This document shows positions 1 through 7,645 of a stretch of 57,183 nucleotides of DNA, one piece after another; the first letter of the stretch is position 1, and the number at the start of each line of letters is the position of its first letter. Below the pieces are notes generated by a model that had not been told where the DNA came from, ran no database searches, and was given only the letters and a program-made list of their open reading frames with translations. Source of the stretch: an uncultured Alphaproteobacteria bacterium (GTDB lineage: Bacteria > Pseudomonadota > Alphaproteobacteria > HIMB59). The stretch is from NCBI GenBank assembly GCA_902591315.1, contig CACJAI010000006.1, positions 1-57,183 of the forward strand. The letters run 5' to 3'. Made by a program: the position numbers and the translations under genes.

Positions 1-223
1 CGTATTCAGCTGCTCCTTCTTTGAATACATAAAAAATTACTGCTCCTCTGTTTGTGTAATCACCTTTTTCTGAAGTCGGTACTTGAAAAATTGAACATGT
101 ATTGTTGTTTATTTTTTTAAAGGACCACTTGCCGTGCTCGAAATCAATAGAGTGACTAGCAAACAAATTACTCATTAGAAAACATAAGAACAAAACTAGA
201 TATGATAATTTTTGTTTAAACAT
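1..223 (-). CDS. IalB-like exported protein, N-terminal part
   Basis: This gene is cut by the left window edge; about 74 codons are visible, starting at ATG 223 and read leftwards. The N-terminus is a typical Sec signal peptide: a short basic stretch, then a hydrophobic run of about 14 residues ending near LFAS. The mature start (FEHGKWSFKK, one Cys in NNNTCSIFQVP, then GDYTNRG) resembles the invasion-associated locus B (IalB) family, small periplasmic proteins common in alphaproteobacteria whose molecular role is poorly defined. It diverges from the ECF sigma gene. The family call rests on a short segment; the signal peptide is clear. Confidence 0.55.
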   Translation of the reverse strand, partial: MFKQKLSYLVLFLCFLMSNLFASHSIDFEHGKWSFKKINNNTCSIFQVPTSEKGDYTNRGAVIFYVFKEGAAEY

Positions 224-302
224 GCTGATTTGATGTCAGAGAATATACCAATTAAGATTGATTTTTAAAATAATAAATGGAAAGATGTATATGGAGAGAT
301 TA

Positions 303-899
303 ATGGTTAAAGTTAAAAATCCCTTTGTGGAGGCATTACAGAATATTGCTGAAAGGCAGGATATTGGGAGTTTTAAAAAAATTTTTGATTATTTTGGTCC
401 AAGGCTGAAGTCTTTTTTAATGAAGTCAGGTGCAGATGATGCTGTCGCAGAGGAAATAATTCAAGAAACCATGACAATTATCTGGACCAAAGCTGATTAT
501 TATGACCCATCTGTGGCTTCACCAAGTACCTGGATTTATACTATTGCTCGGAATAAGAAAATTGACATTTTAAGAAAAACTAGAAAAGCGGTTTTGGAGG
601 ACATTGAGACTGCAATTTTGCCTCCCGTTGAATCCAAAGCAGATGAGAATATCGAACATGATCAAAAATTTGAAATGGTAGCACAATATTTAGATGATCT
701 TCCAAAAGATCAACTAGATCTGCTAAAAATGAATTTCTTCGAGGAAAAATCACATGGTGAAATCGCTGAGATTACCAAAATCCCATTAGGCACTGTAAAA
801 TCAAGAATTCGTCTAGCATTAGAGAAGATCCGCGGCAAATTGGAACAAGACGGAAGTATGGTTAATCTAAATAATGATGGCAGTAGTATGGTTAATTAA
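303..899 (+). CDS. rpoE: ECF RNA polymerase sigma factor, RpoE type (ChrR-paired)
   Basis: An extracytoplasmic-function sigma factor that directs core RNA polymerase to stress promoters. Region 2 is visible as an FDYFGPRLKSFL helix followed by AEEIIQETM and STWIYTIARNKKIDILRK. Region 4 is the C-terminal helix-turn-helix SHGEIAEITKIPLGTVKSR. The frame is open from TTG 258, but ATG 303 is preferred because GGAGAG lies at 293-298; ATG 291 is also possible. Six bases separate it from the ChrR-like gene, the arrangement of the singlet-oxygen-responsive RpoE-ChrR pair of Rhodobacter, so co-transcription is very likely. The tail carries a small duplicated GSMVN/GSSMVN motif of unknown meaning. Confidence 0.9.
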   Translation: MVKVKNPFVEALQNIAERQDIGSFKKIFDYFGPRLKSFLMKSGADDAVAEEIIQETMTIIWTKADYYDPSVASPSTWIYTIARNKKIDILRKTRKAVLEDIETAILPPVESKADENIEHDQKFEMVAQYLDDLPKDQLDLLKMNFFEEKSHGEIAEITKIPLGTVKSRIRLALEKIRGKLEQDGSMVNLNNDGSSMVN

Positions 900-905
900 C
901 AAAAA

Positions 906-1520
906 ATGACATTCGAAATCCTTAGCACACCCGTAAACTCACCAGCAAGTCTTTTATTCCAACAGTGCTTGGCTGAAGTTGATCCTGAGAATAGGTCTCT
1001 AAACTCAGCAATGAATGAGGTGGGTGGTTATTTTTTAGATAGGATTGATGCATTTCCACTCTCTAATGAATTATGGAATAAAGTTTTAGATCAAACAAAA
1101 AATGAAACATCATCACCTCAAATTGAAGACAATCATGATCCTTTGCTAAGTCAGTTACCAATTACTTTAAGATCCCATTTAAAAAATAAAAATATTAAGT
1201 GGAAATCTTTTAAAGATGTAAAAGTTGCTTCTATACTTCCTAAGGACAATAATGAAAAACTAGAGCTCATCCATGTAATGCCTGGTGCAAAGATCCCTCA
1301 GCACACGCACGAAGGCAATGAAAGTTTTTTAGTTTTACACGGTTCTTATAGTGATGAGTATGGAAATTATAAGCAAGGGTCTGTTCAAGTAAGAAGTGAC
1401 GACCACAATCATACCCCCGTTGGTCATGCTCAAACTGGCTGTATTGGACTAGCTTACACTCACGGTAAAATTAAATTCTCCGGTAAATTTGGTAAGCTAC
1501 TAAATTTAATCGCTAACTAA
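906..1520 (+). CDS. ChrR-like cupin anti-sigma factor, zinc motif missing
   Basis: The C-terminal half (about residues 105-195) is a ChrR-type cupin. It has HVMPGAKIPQHTHEGNESF followed by SDDHNHTP, placing likely metal ligands at H133, H135, E139 and H169 (or H167). The N-terminal half should be the anti-sigma domain, which in ChrR binds zinc through His plus HxxxCxxC. Here the first 76 residues have no histidine and one cysteine (C21), although the following GGYFLDRI still fits the family. It directly follows the sigma gene, so it is probably the sigma regulator. Whether it inhibits sigma without zinc, or only the cupin senses the signal, is unknown. ATG at 906 has no Shine-Dalgarno sequence. 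Confidence 0.75.
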   Translation: MTFEILSTPVNSPASLLFQQCLAEVDPENRSLNSAMNEVGGYFLDRIDAFPLSNELWNKVLDQTKNETSSPQIEDNHDPLLSQLPITLRSHLKNKNIKWKSFKDVKVASILPKDNNEKLELIHVMPGAKIPQHTHEGNESFLVLHGSYSDEYGNYKQGSVQVRSDDHNHTPVGHAQTGCIGLAYTHGKIKFSGKFGKLLNLIAN

Positions 1521-1526
1521 TTTTAA

Positions 1527-1925
1527 TTATAAAATATATAGAATATGCGCGGGAGCAATACCTGCTGTTAGTATTAACCTTAAAATAAAATAATCAGTTT
1601 TAATTATTTTTTCTTTGAAATAAAAAAAGAAATCAAAGCATAAAACTATGAAATAACCTGCTATAAAAAGCCCAATAGTTTCATCAAAATTTAAGTTAAA
1701 TGATAAAACTAAAAATGCATAAACAGCTGGGCAAACACTAAACAAAATAGCTATATTATTTTTTGATTGAAGATAAACACCCCAATACACTGCACCTAAA
1801 AATGACATTATGACTGCAGAGTAATAAACGAACATATCTTTATTAAAATTAAGAAATATTAAGTCGATGTTGTAAAAGCAAAGATAAAAGGGAATTAAAC
1901 CAGGAATACCTATAAGGTAAATCAT
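1527..1925 (-). CDS. DUF3429 family membrane protein
   Basis: A 132-residue, strongly hydrophobic protein with about four or five membrane-spanning segments. The N-terminal IGIPGLIPFYL and the SFLGAVYWGVYL stretch match the DUF3429 family of alpha- and gammaproteobacterial inner-membrane proteins. No biochemical function is established for that family. It overlaps the pterin dehydratase gene by four bases (ATGA), so it is the last gene of the aldo-keto reductase, dehydratase, DUF3429 operon. It converges on the ChrR-like gene with only six bases between stop codons. Confidence 0.7.
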   Translation of the reverse strand: MIYLIGIPGLIPFYLCFYNIDLIFLNFNKDMFVYYSAVIMSFLGAVYWGVYLQSKNNIAILFSVCPAVYAFLVLSFNLNFDETIGLFIAGYFIVLCFDFFFYFKEKIIKTDYFILRLILTAGIAPAHILYIL

Positions 1926-2164
1926 TCTTGATAAAGTTTATCGATTTGCTCTGCTAAATCTAGGTCTCTTTGGGTAACTTTCTGAACATCATGAGAAATA
2001 AGAGAAATGGTAACAGTACCGTAATCTAAAATAATTTGAGGATGATGATTTTTTTTCTCAGATAACATCGCCACTTGGCTGGTAAAGGCAAAGCTTTTTC
2101 TGTAATTTTTAAATTCAAAAGTTTTTGTCAATCTACCCTTATTATCTTTTGGCCAATCAGTCAT
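1922..2164 (-). CDS. phhB: Pterin-4a-carbinolamine dehydratase
   Basis: Catalyses dehydration of 4a-hydroxytetrahydropterin and recycles the pterin cofactor after aromatic hydroxylation; homologues also appear where no hydroxylase is known. The family signature is plain: EKKNHHPQIILDYGTVTISL with the HH pair, then SHDVQKVTQRDLDLA carrying the third histidine. At 80 residues it is shorter than the usual 95-105, because the N-terminal segment before W4 is nearly absent. The catalytic core looks intact. It sits three bases after the reductase stop codon and overlaps the DUF3429 gene. No phenylalanine hydroxylase gene is in the window. Confidence 0.85.
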   Translation of the reverse strand: MTDWPKDNKGRLTKTFEFKNYRKSFAFTSQVAMLSEKKNHHPQIILDYGTVTISLISHDVQKVTQRDLDLAEQIDKLYQE

Positions 2165-2167
2165 AGC

Positions 2168-3205
2168 TTAAGGTGCTGGTGATGGATTGTTTTCATGTAC
2201 ATCATTAATTTCATCAATAATTTCTTTTGATAATTCTATATCTACTGAATTTATATTTTCTTTCAACTGATCCATTTTTGTTGCACCAATAATATTACTT
2301 GTGACAAACTCTTGTTGGTTAACAAATGCAAGTGACAATTCAGTAGGGGTAAGCCCGTTATCCTCTGCAATTTTACAATATTGCTCTGTAGCAACAATTG
2401 ATCTATCATTGGTGTACCTAGTCCAATCCTCCCAAATTGTTAAACGTGCACCATCGGGTTTTTTTGAATTTCTATATTTTCCAGTTAACACACCGCAAGC
2501 TAAAGGTGAGTAAGCTAACAAACCTACCTGATCTCTAATGGATATTTCAGACATACCAACTTCATAAGTTCTGTTTAGTAAACTATATGGATTTTGGACA
2601 GACATAACTCTTGGTAAATTTTTATATTTAGACAAATTAATGTAATTAGACAAGCCATAAGGAGTTTCATTAGATAAGCCAAGATATCTAATCTTACCTT
2701 GATCGATAAATTTTTTTGCTGTCTCTAAGATTTCTTCAAATGGAGTCCATTCTTTTTCTTCTATATAATTTTTATATCCCAACCTTCCAAAAAAATTTGT
2801 TTTTCTCTCTGGCCAATGTAGTTGATAAAGATCAATGTAATCTGTTTGTAATCTTTGAAGACTACCTTCTAGTGCTTCGGTGAAATGTTTCTCATTAAAT
2901 TGTAGACCACCTCCTCTAATCCATCTTACATCAGGGCCTGCGACTTTTGATGCTAATATTACTTTCTCTCTGTTATTTTTTTGTTTAAACCAATTTCCAA
3001 TTATTTTTTCAGTGGCACCATATGTTTTTTCTTTCCCCTTAACTGAATAATATTCCGCGGTATCAAAGAAATTGACCCCTTTTTCCATAGAATAATCCAT
3101 TTGCTCAAACGCCTCATTTTCTGTATTTTGCTCGCCCCAAGTCATCGTACCAAGGCAAATAAGGCTTACTTGTAGATCAGTATTTCCTAAGGGTTTGAAT
3201 TTCAT
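2168..3205 (-). CDS. Aldo/keto reductase, Tas-like
   Basis: A 345-residue NADP(H)-dependent oxidoreductase with the TIM-barrel aldo-keto reductase fold. It starts MKFKPLGNTDLQVSLICLGT and has the expected catalytic tetrad: D48 and Y53 in FFDTAEYY, K87 in ASKVAG, and H130 in LYQLHWP. The WPERKTNFFGRLGY insertion and YSPLACGVLTGKYR are typical of the Tas/YghZ branch, which reduces small aldehydes and ketones; the physiological substrate cannot be read from sequence. It is the first gene of a three-gene operon and diverges from the Bax-inhibitor-like gene across a 71-base spacer. Confidence 0.9.
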   Translation of the reverse strand: MKFKPLGNTDLQVSLICLGTMTWGEQNTENEAFEQMDYSMEKGVNFFDTAEYYSVKGKEKTYGATEKIIGNWFKQKNNREKVILASKVAGPDVRWIRGGGLQFNEKHFTEALEGSLQRLQTDYIDLYQLHWPERKTNFFGRLGYKNYIEEKEWTPFEEILETAKKFIDQGKIRYLGLSNETPYGLSNYINLSKYKNLPRVMSVQNPYSLLNRTYEVGMSEISIRDQVGLLAYSPLACGVLTGKYRNSKKPDGARLTIWEDWTRYTNDRSIVATEQYCKIAEDNGLTPTELSLAFVNQQEFVTSNIIGATKMDQLKENINSVDIELSKEIIDEINDVHENNPSPAP

Positions 3206-3276
3206 AAAAGATTCATACGGTTTTACTTGAAAAATATCAAGATAATAGCCATATTAAAAATAATTAAGGAGAAATA

Positions 3277-3984
3277 ATGGTCGAATTAAAACAAAATACA
3301 TATTCGCAGTCACAATCTACTGTTATAGATCAGGGCTTAAGAGATTATATGATGAAAGTCTATAACTACATGACATCTGGTTTAGCAATAAGTGGTCTTG
3401 TGGCATGGGGATTTTCTCAGTCTCCTACTTTAATGGGGGCTATTTATGGTACAGCACTTCAATGGGTTGTAATGCTCGCTCCACTTGGGTTTATTTTCTT
3501 TTTAGGTGCAAGATTACAAAAAATGTCCACCTCTGCAGCTCAAATGACATTTTGGGCTTTCGCTGCTGTGATGGGAATTTCACTGTCTTATATATTCATA
3601 GTTTTCACTGGCGTAAGCATTGTTAGAGTATTTTTAATTACAAGCTGTACGTTCGCTGCGATGAGCATCTATGGATATGCAACTAAAAGAGATTTAACTA
3701 AGTTTGGTTCATTTCTAATGATGGGGTTGATTGGAATTATTATCGCTAGTATTGTAAATATATTTTTACAAAGTTCAGCGATGCAATTTGTAATTTCTTG
3801 TGTGGGTGTTTTAGTTTTTGTGGGTTTAACTGCTTACGATACTCAAAGAATTAAATCAACTTATTATCAAGTTGCTGGAACTGCTTTTGCAGGAAAAGCT
3901 GCAATCATGGGTGCACTGACATTATACTTAGACTTTATAAACCTATTCATAATGTTGATGCAATTATTTGGTCAAAGAAGATAA
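3277..3984 (+). CDS. Bax inhibitor-1 family membrane protein (YbhL/YccA-like)
   Basis: A 235-residue integral membrane protein with about seven hydrophobic helices after a polar 30-residue N-terminus. The conserved C-terminal part is present: GLTAYDTQRIK in one helix-loop and LYLDFINLFIMLMQLFG at the end. These Asp residues correspond to the di-aspartyl pH sensor of the BsYetJ calcium channel. Bacterial relatives include YccA, an FtsH modulator. The gene has a strong Shine-Dalgarno sequence (AAGGAG, 3266-3271), unusual here, and is followed by a clear intrinsic terminator, so it is probably a well-expressed single-gene unit. Confidence 0.9.
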   Translation: MVELKQNTYSQSQSTVIDQGLRDYMMKVYNYMTSGLAISGLVAWGFSQSPTLMGAIYGTALQWVVMLAPLGFIFFLGARLQKMSTSAAQMTFWAFAAVMGISLSYIFIVFTGVSIVRVFLITSCTFAAMSIYGYATKRDLTKFGSFLMMGLIGIIIASIVNIFLQSSAMQFVISCVGVLVFVGLTAYDTQRIKSTYYQVAGTAFAGKAAIMGALTLYLDFINLFIMLMQLFGQRR

Positions 3985-4006
3985 ATAAATTTCAAATTTA
4001 ATTATT

Positions 4007-4034
4007 AAGGGGTCATTATTGGCCCCTTTTTTTT
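4007..4034 (+). terminator. Rho-independent terminator after the Bax-inhibitor gene
   Basis: AAGGGGTCA and TGGCCCCTT form a 9-bp stem with one G-T pair, with a short TTAT loop, followed by an uninterrupted T tract. It begins 22 bases after the stop codon. It is one of only two convincing intrinsic terminators seen in the window. Confidence 0.9.
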
Positions 4035-4080
4035 ACTAAATTAACGTATCAATTTTTTAATTAGTCATTAATATCCTCGC

Positions 4081-4965
4081 GTGATTGGATACATCTTAGC
4101 AATAGGTGCTGCAGCTACGTGGTCTATGGTTGCTTTATCAGCAACTAGAATTGTCAGATATTTTGGAAGTTATAATTATAACCTTTTAAGATTAATAGGA
4201 ATAGTAGTCCTCTTCTTACCCTACATTTTAGTAAATTGGGATCCAATTTATTTTAATAAATCAATATTCATAGCAATATTTTTATCTTCAGTAATTGGCA
4301 TAATAATAGGAGACACATTTTTATTTGTGTGCCTCAAAAGGCTTGGGCCTAGGAGGCAAGCTTTATTATTTTCTTTGCAAATACCATTTACTATCATTTT
4401 AGCAGAAATATTTTTACAAACACTTCCATCTATGGTCGAGCTATTTGGATGCTTTTTAATTTTTTTTGGAATCATAGTTGCAATACAATTTAATCGAACA
4501 ATTCCTGATGATGACTTAGAGAATATTCAAGGAAACAAATATATCGGACTGATTGCTGGTGTTGGTCTAGCACTGTGTCAGGCTATTGGAATCATTCTTA
4601 TGAAACCTGCGCTTGAGGTAACAGACCCAATCATTGTGTCTTATGTAAGGGTTTTAATAGCAGCGATATTGATGTTTTTTAGCTTAGGATTTCTGAAAAA
4701 TAATAATCTTTTAGAAAGAATGAAAGATGTTAAAAAAACTTTTTATAGTATTTTTCTTGGCTTTATGGGAATGGGCGTTGGAATGACTATGTTAATAATT
4801 GCTCTTAAAAATGGAGATCCTGGAATTATTTCAACTTTATCAAGCACAATGCCAATTATGATAATACCAATATTATGGGTTGTTACTAAAAATTATGCAG
4901 GACATCTAGCAGTAATAGGCGCTACTCTAACTTGTTTTGGAGCAGGAGTAATTTTTTTAAATTAA
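4081..4965 (+). CDS. DMT-superfamily (EamA) transporter
   Basis: A 294-residue inner-membrane protein with about ten transmembrane helices arranged as two EamA repeats, roughly residues 1-140 and 155-294. It belongs to the drug/metabolite transporter superfamily, which exports or imports small metabolites; the substrate cannot be predicted. Typical features are the GDTFLFVCLKRLGPRRQALL stretch closing the first repeat's third helix pair and ALKNGDPGIISTLSSTMPI in the second. The start is GTG at 4081 without a Shine-Dalgarno sequence. The 3' end overlaps the convergent hemY-like gene by four bases. Confidence 0.85.
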   Translation: MIGYILAIGAAATWSMVALSATRIVRYFGSYNYNLLRLIGIVVLFLPYILVNWDPIYFNKSIFIAIFLSSVIGIIIGDTFLFVCLKRLGPRRQALLFSLQIPFTIILAEIFLQTLPSMVELFGCFLIFFGIIVAIQFNRTIPDDDLENIQGNKYIGLIAGVGLALCQAIGIILMKPALEVTDPIIVSYVRVLIAAILMFFSLGFLKNNNLLERMKDVKKTFYSIFLGFMGMGVGMTMLIIALKNGDPGIISTLSSTMPIMIIPILWVVTKNYAGHLAVIGATLTCFGAGVIFLN

Positions 4966-5393
4966 TCCGAGCCTTTCTCAACGTTGACTATTTTTAGATC
5001 CTTTGTTTTTTTAATTTGTGTTTGTAATATTTTGTTTAAAGGATCCTTACCTAGGTATTTTTTAAATTTTTTCTGACTTTGTGTAGCTTTATCTGTATTA
5101 CCTTCAGTTATCGCAACTAATGTCTCTCTTAAATGTTCAAGACCTTTTTGCTCATTTGAGGATTTGTAGCGCATATATGCAGCTCGTGGATAAATAAAAA
5201 GCTTTGTAAATGCATAGGAAAACAAAATTAAAAGAATAAGAAATGTTATTAAGACAAAAAGGAATTGGACAATGGGAATGCTCAGTTGCCAAATTCCTAA
5301 AACGAGTGAAAGATTGCCAGCATTGTTAAACAGATAAAAAAGAACACCATAGCCACTTATAAAAATTATTAAAATTACTAGAAGTCTTATCAT
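4962..5393 (-). CDS. HemY N-terminal-domain membrane protein, truncated
   Basis: A 143-residue protein with two N-terminal membrane segments (about residues 3-25 and 35-65) followed by a YPRAAYMRYKSS helix. This matches the HemY_N domain of the TPR protein named for its place in heme operons. Full-length HemY carries a long periplasmic TPR region of several hundred residues; here the protein stops soon after the first helical pair. It is encoded one base after the mitofilin-like gene, the conserved alphaproteobacterial order. HemY itself is not a heme-synthesis enzyme, and its exact role is unsettled. Confidence 0.65.
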   Translation of the reverse strand: MIRLLVILIIFISGYGVLFYLFNNAGNLSLVLGIWQLSIPIVQFLFVLITFLILLILFSYAFTKLFIYPRAAYMRYKSSNEQKGLEHLRETLVAITEGNTDKATQSQKKFKKYLGKDPLNKILQTQIKKTKDLKIVNVEKGSD

Positions 5394-6184
5394 TAAATCA
5401 TATTCTCCAGAAAAATTTGATTATCGTTGTAGATTTGGGCTAGTTCATAAGAAGATTTAAAAAATATTTTTTGGTTAGTATTTAATTTCTCATATTCAAT
5501 TATCGCCTTTGTATATTGTCGATTATACATTGCATTAATAAATGATGGTAAGGGTTCTAATGAATTTTTTGTTATCTGAATTTCAAATATATTTTCAATA
5601 ATTCTTTTAACCCATTGAAAATTATTTTTTTTCATAAACTCATTTTGTACATATGTATTTTCATTAATTTGTAATTGCTGTAATGAATATGTATAGTCTG
5701 GAATAGTGAGTAATTCTTTAAATTTTTCTTCATTAAAAAATAAATATTGATTTTGAAGTTTTTGAATATTTTTATTTCGAATTTGTTGTTGATCAATATT
5801 AACTATAATCTGATTTATGGACAAAATTAATTCATATGCTTCATCATTAGATAATGTAATTTGTTGTGGCTTTGGCTCAACAACAGTAGTTTGGGGTATT
5901 TCTTGAACATTTTTTGATAACTCTAGTATAAGAGACTCAAGACGATCTACTTTATCTTCGAGTTCTTTGTTGTTTAAGTCATTAACAGAAATTGTCTCTT
6001 TTTGAACATTTAGTGATTGAGTTTCTTGATTTAATTTACTGATTTGAGCCTCATCAAATATTAAGAGGTTATTTCGATACAAGTAGCCTCCTGTTACAGT
6101 TATGAGGATTAGAAATATAACTATTAGGAAAAGATTTCGTTGTAGAAAACTTTTTTTACTGTCATTTTTTTGATTTTCAGACAT
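5393..6184 (-). CDS. Mitofilin/Mic60-like single-span membrane protein
   Basis: A 263-residue protein with a polar N-terminus, one membrane helix (about residues 15-34), a coiled-coil-prone stretch (about 40-95) and a mixed helical C-terminal domain. This architecture and position, between tsaD and hemY, are those of the alphaproteobacterial mitofilin homologue (COG4223), the bacterial relative of the Mic60 crista-junction protein. The short C-terminal element (about residues 213-245) resembles the mitofilin signature region. Primary-sequence conservation is low, so the call leans on synteny. In relatives hemC and hemD stand between tsaD and this gene; here only 29 bases separate the divergent starts. 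Confidence 0.5.
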   Translation of the reverse strand: MSENQKNDSKKSFLQRNLFLIVIFLILITVTGGYLYRNNLLIFDEAQISKLNQETQSLNVQKETISVNDLNNKELEDKVDRLESLILELSKNVQEIPQTTVVEPKPQQITLSNDEAYELILSINQIIVNIDQQQIRNKNIQKLQNQYLFFNEEKFKELLTIPDYTYSLQQLQINENTYVQNEFMKKNNFQWVKRIIENIFEIQITKNSLEPLPSFINAMYNRQYTKAIIEYEKLNTNQKIFFKSSYELAQIYNDNQIFLENMI

Positions 6185-6213
6185 TCAATAAGAATCTATA
6201 TTTTTTTATAATA

Positions 6214-7230
6214 ATGAAAGTTTTGGCAATAGAAAGTTCTTGTGATGATACATCTATAGCAATTGTAAATGATGATAAAACTGTTGAGTTTCTTGAAACA
6301 ATTAATCATAGGAAATTTCATAAAGATCTTGGGGGTGTCATACCCGAAATGGCAGCTCGACAGCATTTAGAAATTCTAGATATATTAGGTAAATCAATTA
6401 AAAAAATTAATTTTTCCAAAATTTCAGCAATAGCTGCAACATTTGGACCTGGGCTTATTGGTGGATTAATTGTGGGGTCATCTTTTGCAAAAGGTTTGTC
6501 AATATCTAAAAACGTCAAACTTGTTCCGATTAATCATTTGCAAGCACATTTATTATCGCCTCGACTTGTATCTGAAATTAAGTTTCCTTATTTATGTCTA
6601 CTAGTCTCTGGAGGAAATACTGCATTAGTATTGATTAAAAATTCAAAAAGTTTTATCACTCTTGGATCAACAATTGATGACTCAGCGGGTGAGTGTTTTG
6701 ATAAAGTAGCTAAAGGGTTGGGGTTGGGATACCCTGGTGGGCCAGAAATAGAACAATTAGCATTAGGTGGCAATATTGAGAAGTTTAAACTCCCAATGCC
6801 TTTAACAAAGAAAAATAATTGTGACTTTTCTTTTTCAGGATTAAAGACAGCAGCGCTAAATACAATCAGAAATAATAAAAAAACAAAATCATTTCTGAGA
6901 GACTTTTCGGCTTCATTTCAACATACCGTATCTAAAGTGTTAGAAATTAAAATATTAAATAGCATTAAACTCTTACAAAAAGAAAATATTAAAATTAATG
7001 ATTTTTCTATTTGTGGTGGGGTGGCGGCAAATAAATATTTAAATACTGAACTTCAAAAACTTATTTCAACAAAGAAACTTAATTTTCATCAAGTACCTTT
7101 ATCTTTATGTACCGACAACGCTGCGATGATTGGTTGGAATGCAATTGAGATTATGAAGGCTAGAAAAATTGTATTAAATAATTACAATGTCAGACCAACG
7201 CCCAATATATTAATACATGAACAATTCTAA
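6214..7230 (+). CDS. tsaD: tRNA N6-threonylcarbamoyltransferase TsaD
   Basis: Transfers the threonylcarbamoyl group from TC-AMP to A37 of ANN-decoding tRNAs, together with TsaB and TsaE. The ASKHA-fold protein of 338 residues begins MKVLAIESSCDDTSIAIV. It carries GGVIPEMAARQHLE, the metal-binding INHLQAHLLSPRL (H108, H112), LVSGGNTALV and DDSAGECFDKVAKGLGLGYPGGP. Near the C-terminus are GGVAANKYLN and CTDNAAMIGWNA, whose Asp completes the metal site. Length is normal. It diverges from the mitofilin-like gene and overlaps the EVE-domain gene by 14 bases. Confidence 0.97.
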   Translation: MKVLAIESSCDDTSIAIVNDDKTVEFLETINHRKFHKDLGGVIPEMAARQHLEILDILGKSIKKINFSKISAIAATFGPGLIGGLIVGSSFAKGLSISKNVKLVPINHLQAHLLSPRLVSEIKFPYLCLLVSGGNTALVLIKNSKSFITLGSTIDDSAGECFDKVAKGLGLGYPGGPEIEQLALGGNIEKFKLPMPLTKKNNCDFSFSGLKTAALNTIRNNKKTKSFLRDFSASFQHTVSKVLEIKILNSIKLLQKENIKINDFSICGGVAANKYLNTELQKLISTKKLNFHQVPLSLCTDNAAMIGWNAIEIMKARKIVLNNYNVRPTPNILIHEQF

Positions 7231-7645
7231 AAATTATTGGCTTCTAAAATCAGAGCCTAGTTCTTGGTCATGGGATCAACAAAAAAAGAAAAAAACTGAA
7301 CATTGGGATGGTGTTAGAAATTATCAGGCAGCAAATAATATGAAAAATATGAGAAAAGGAGATGAGTGTCTGTTTTATCACTCAGTAACAGAAAAAGCCA
7401 TTAAGGGAATAGTCAGAGTTACAAAGGAATATTATCCAGATCACACAGATAAAAAAGGAATATTTGGAATGGTTGACGTAACCTATGTAAAAGATCTAAA
7501 TGAGGTTTACTTATCAGAAATAAAAGCAGACCCATTTTTCCAAGATTTTCCGCTTGTAAAACAAGCCAGACTAAGTGTGATGCCTGTAACATTGAAGCAA
7601 TGGAAGAAATTAATTAAAATGAGTGAAAAAAATGAAAGAATTTAA
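7217..7645 (+). CDS. EVE domain protein (thymocyte nuclear protein 1-like)
   Basis: A 142-residue single-domain protein matching the EVE family, PUA-like folds that bind modified bases in DNA or RNA. Family features are the opening [48 protein letters not shown] and [15 protein letters not shown]-like segments. The small aromatic cage expected for a flipped base is plausible (W13, W28, Y35). Similar genes are frequent beside tsaD in alphaproteobacteria. It overlaps tsaD upstream and the acetyl-CoA synthetase start downstream, so all three are probably co-transcribed. Confidence 0.88.
   Translation: MNNSKNYWLLKSEPSSWSWDQQKKKKTEHWDGVRNYQAANNMKNMRKGDECLFYHSVTEKAIKGIVRVTKEYYPDHTDKKGIFGMVDVTYVKDLNEVYLSEIKADPFFQDFPLVKQARLSVMPVTLKQWKKLIKMSEKNERI

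Noticed and set aside
7217-7645. Frameshift or gene fusion between the EVE gene and acs
   Set aside because: Both proteins are full length with normal ends; the overlap is an ordinary operon overlap.
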